Source of the DNA: Luteibacter sp. 9135
GTDB lineage: Bacteria; Pseudomonadota; Gammaproteobacteria; Xanthomonadales; Rhodanobacteraceae
Direction: 5' to 3'
Assembly (NCBI RefSeq): GCF_000745005.1
Contig: NZ_JQNB01000001.1
Coordinates: forward strand, 2,473,501-2,537,500
Length of the DNA stretch: 64,000 nt
Position 1 is the first letter of the stretch; each line of letters opens with the position of its first letter. Below the pieces are notes generated by a model. It was not told the origin of the DNA. It saw nothing but the letters and a program-made list of their open reading frames with translations, and searched no databases. Positions 62,236 to 64,000 of this stretch are shown here, one piece after another. Both the position numbers and the translations under genes were made by a program.

Positions 62236-62473
62236 AGAGCCGGCGGGTGCCACCCTCGTGGCCGGTAGCCGCAGGCGAGGGATTCGCACAGATCAGGCCC
62301 GAAGGGGGCCGGCCCGGATGGCCGGCCGTTTTCGCGAGACAGGGATGTCGAGTCGAAAACCCCTGTGCGAAGCCCGACCCGGCCCGACGGGCAATCAATA
62401 CATGGCCGCGCAGCGGCTTTCATTGACGGGTCGCCGCAGGCGTGGCCACGAGGGTGGCACCCGCCGGCTCTTG
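62236..62473 (-). repeat. structured unit B-right
   Basis: Its closing stem is perfect over 29 bases: AAGAGCCGGCGGGTGCCACC at 62236 on with the complement ending 62473. This sequence differs from unit A-left on both strands. The second stem is TTCGCACAG (62284-62292) with CTGTGCGAA (62364-62372) where others have TTCGAACGG/CCGTTCGAA; the inner stem is GTTTTCG/CGAAAAC. Confidence 0.8.
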
Positions 62474-62602
62474 CCGCCGCTAACCCTCCCGATGTCCTCA
62501 ACTGACCATTTTTCTTATTGACGCGGCGCCGCAAACGCGGTGTCCTTCCCTCGGCCGTCCATACGGCCAGGCCCGCATCGGGCCGGGAACTGGGGGTAAC
62601 CA

Positions 62603-63025
62603 ATGAAAACCAAGATGTTGGGAGGGGCGACCGCCGTCGCCGTGGCATGGGTGCTGGCCGTCGCGCCGCTGACCGCGCGTGCGGCGCCGGAGACGCCGCC
62701 GGACTCGATTTGTGCGGTGCTCGACGGCGCGGCGCGCTATCTCAACACCACCGTGACCGTGCGCGGCATCGCCAGCAGCGAGGGCAAGGTCACCACGCTG
62801 TCGGACGCGCAGTGCAAGGGCGCCGTGGCGCTGGCCATGGACGAGAAAGCGATGGGCAAGCGTGACGTGTCGTCGTTCCGGCGGACCGTCGCTGCCAAGG
62901 GTATGCGGGCCGACGCCACCGTGTTCGGTCGCTTCAAGGCCACCGGCGATACCCGGCAGCCTTATGCGATAGACGTCTACAGCGTGCGTGACGTCAACGA
63001 ACTGCGGGTCGCCGAGGGCGGTTGA
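62603..63025 (+). CDS. exported protein of unknown function
   Basis: A 140-residue protein with signal peptide (GATAVAVAWVLAVAPLTARA, cleaved after ARA or RAA). The mature part begins PETPPDSICAVLDGAARYLN and has a beta-barrel-like pattern TVTVRGIASSEGKVTTLSDA with Cys pairs (ICAV, AQCKGA), then ADATVFGRFKATGD and YAIDVYSVRDV. This recalls OB-fold-like small periplasmic proteins. No family is assigned. GGGGGTAACCA stands before the ATG as a ribosome site. It converges on the UvrA-like gene with no gap. Confidence 0.55.
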   Translation: MKTKMLGGATAVAVAWVLAVAPLTARAAPETPPDSICAVLDGAARYLNTTVTVRGIASSEGKVTTLSDAQCKGAVALAMDEKAMGKRDVSSFRRTVAAKGMRADATVFGRFKATGDTRQPYAIDVYSVRDVNELRVAEGG

Positions 63026-64000
63026 TCAGCCGATGACACGCGCCAGGTAGGGAGCCGTGCGGCTGGCGCTTTCGGCGGCCACGGTGCGGGGCGGGCCGCT
63101 GGCGACGATGCGTCCGCCCTCGCTGCCGGCACCGGGACCCACGTCGATCACCCAGTCGGCACCCGCGACGACGCGCATCTCGTGTTCGACCACGACGACG
63201 GTGTTGCCCGCATCGACCAGCCCCTGCAGCTGCGAGACCAGTTTGTCCACGTCCGACGGATGCAGGCCGGTGGTCGGTTCGTCCAGCACGTAGAAATTGC
63301 TGCCGCGCTGCGAACGCTGCAGTTCGGTGGCCAGCTTGATCCGTTGCGCCTCGCCGCCGGAAAGCTCGGTGGCCGGCTGGCCCAGGCGCAGGTAACCCAA
63401 GCCGATGTCGTAGAGCAGCATGAGCGGTTTCATCACGGCGGGCTCGTCGGCAAAGAACTCGCAGGCTTCTTCCACCGTGAGTTGCAACACCTCCGCGATG
63501 TTCCTGTCGTTCCAGCGGATGGCGAGTGTGGCCTCGTTGTAGCGCGCGCCGTGGCAAGTAGGGCAGGGGGCGTAGACACTGGGCATGAACAGCAGTTCGA
63601 CGCTGACGAAGCCCTCGCCGTCGCAGGTGTCGCAGCGGCCCTTGGCCACGTTGAAGGAAAAACGCCCCGCGTCGTAGCGCTTCGCCTTGGCGGCGCGCGT
63701 GGCCGCGAACAGCTTGCGCACGTGGTCGAACAGTCCGGTATAGGTGGCCAGGTTGGAGCGCGGCGTGCGTCCGATCGGTTTCTGGTCGACCTGGACCAGG
63801 CGGGTGATGCTGTCCGCTCCCTTATGGATGCGACCGCCGGTTTTCGTGACGATGGCGGGCGTGGCGTCGTCGGTCTCATTGTCGACGGCGGCGGGCTCAT
63901 GGCCCAGGTGGTCGCCGAGCAGTTCGACCAGGGCCTGGCTGACCAGGCTGGACTTGCCCGATCCGGAGATACCGGTCACGGCGGTGAACAACCCCAGGGG
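63026..64000 (-). CDS. UvrA-like ABC ATPase (3' part only)
   Basis: 325 codons of the C-terminal half of a UvrA-family protein; the rest lies beyond the window. Visible are Walker [10 protein letters not shown], the zinc module [16 protein letters not shown] and [14 protein letters not shown], the signature [15 protein letters not shown], Walker [16 protein letters not shown] and the His switch VVEHEMRVV. The NRTSN-like [13 protein letters not shown] is typical. The end lacks the C-terminal Gly-rich tail of true UvrA, which suggests a class II paralogue (UvrA2/DrrC type). That cannot be proved without the N-terminal half. Confidence 0.85.
   Translation of the reverse strand, partial: PLGLFTAVTGISGSGKSSLVSQALVELLGDHLGHEPAAVDNETDDATPAIVTKTGGRIHKGADSITRLVQVDQKPIGRTPRSNLATYTGLFDHVRKLFAATRAAKAKRYDAGRFSFNVAKGRCDTCDGEGFVSVELLFMPSVYAPCPTCHGARYNEATLAIRWNDRNIAEVLQLTVEEACEFFADEPAVMKPLMLLYDIGLGYLRLGQPATELSGGEAQRIKLATELQRSQRGSNFYVLDEPTTGLHPSDVDKLVSQLQGLVDAGNTVVVVEHEMRVVAGADWVIDVGPGAGSEGGRIVASGPPRTVAAESASRTAPYLARVIG

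Larger units (their letters stand above)
61643..62475. repeat. composite repeat B: inverted dimer of structured units with REP core
   Basis: A second copy of the composite at 43491. The units (61700-61938 and 62236-62473) are head to head around a 297-base core with two REPs (62027-62048, 62098-62121). The core bases GCTTTGTTGGCTTTTCG and the CAGCAACGAAGCGAA stretch recur in both composites. The outer tail (GGCTCGCCTTCGGCATCGCG) is present on the left and missing on the right, so B is truncated there. The gap 61618-62602 has no gene. Confidence 0.85.

Overview
The window is GC-rich, densely coding gammaproteobacterial chromosome. Three things point to the order Xanthomonadales, most likely the Rhodanobacteraceae (Luteibacter/Dyella type): the order uvrC-pgsA-tRNA(Gly)-tRNA(Cys)-tRNA(Leu), an RpfE-like gene directly upstream of recJ, and REP palindromes beginning GTAGGAGCGCAC. 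This placement is inferred from gene content; no database was searched. I see no prophage, CRISPR array, complete insertion sequence or replication origin.

Layout. 0-11 kb: an FHA-domain membrane protein, the amino-acid run serC-pheA-hisC-aroA with kdsB, then uvrC, pgsA and a tRNA cluster (Gly, Cys, Leu), yjjX, two small proteins and a second identical tRNA-Gly. 11-16 kb: accessory genes (an unknown membrane-anchored protein, a lipoprotein, a DHA2 efflux pump with a divergent TetR regulator, two tiny proteins). 16-28 kb: a GacA/UvrY response regulator, rne facing rluC across a 350-base leader region, a degenerate CPBP membrane protein behind phhB, nfuA, two cytochromes c, and an aguA-aguB-TraB operon for agmatine to putrescine. 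28-43 kb: an ABC-F ATPase, RpfE-like protein and recJ, a pair of long palindromes, several small orphans, two transporters, LysR, tesB, an amidase, a hydrolase and rlmKL. 43-53 kb: a large composite repeat (A), a DUF6491 protein, the ergothioneine pair egtBD, then mfd, a CDF transporter, slp and rlmJ. 53-64 kb: an NAD(P)-binding protein and divergent LysR regulator with a clear operator, a TonB receptor/M28 peptidase operon, a DUF1345 protein, a second composite repeat (B), a small exported protein and the end of a UvrA-like gene.

The most unusual content is non-coding. Composites A (43491-44360) and B (61643-62475) are each an inverted dimer of a roughly 240-base unit around a core with two opposed REP palindromes. 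All four units keep the same nested stems, and several paired positions change together between copies, which indicates selection on a folded structure. A separate family of about 85-base palindromes (33358-33442 and 33569-33651) has the same head-to-head arrangement and also shows compensated pairs. Two further REPINs and one single REP occur in intergenic gaps.

The genes form several working sets: aromatic amino acid, serine and KDO synthesis; DNA repair (uvrC, mfd, recJ, a UvrA-like protein); rRNA and mRNA maturation (rne, rluC, rlmKL, rlmJ); ergothioneine synthesis; putrescine synthesis; and peptide capture with hydrolysis at the envelope.
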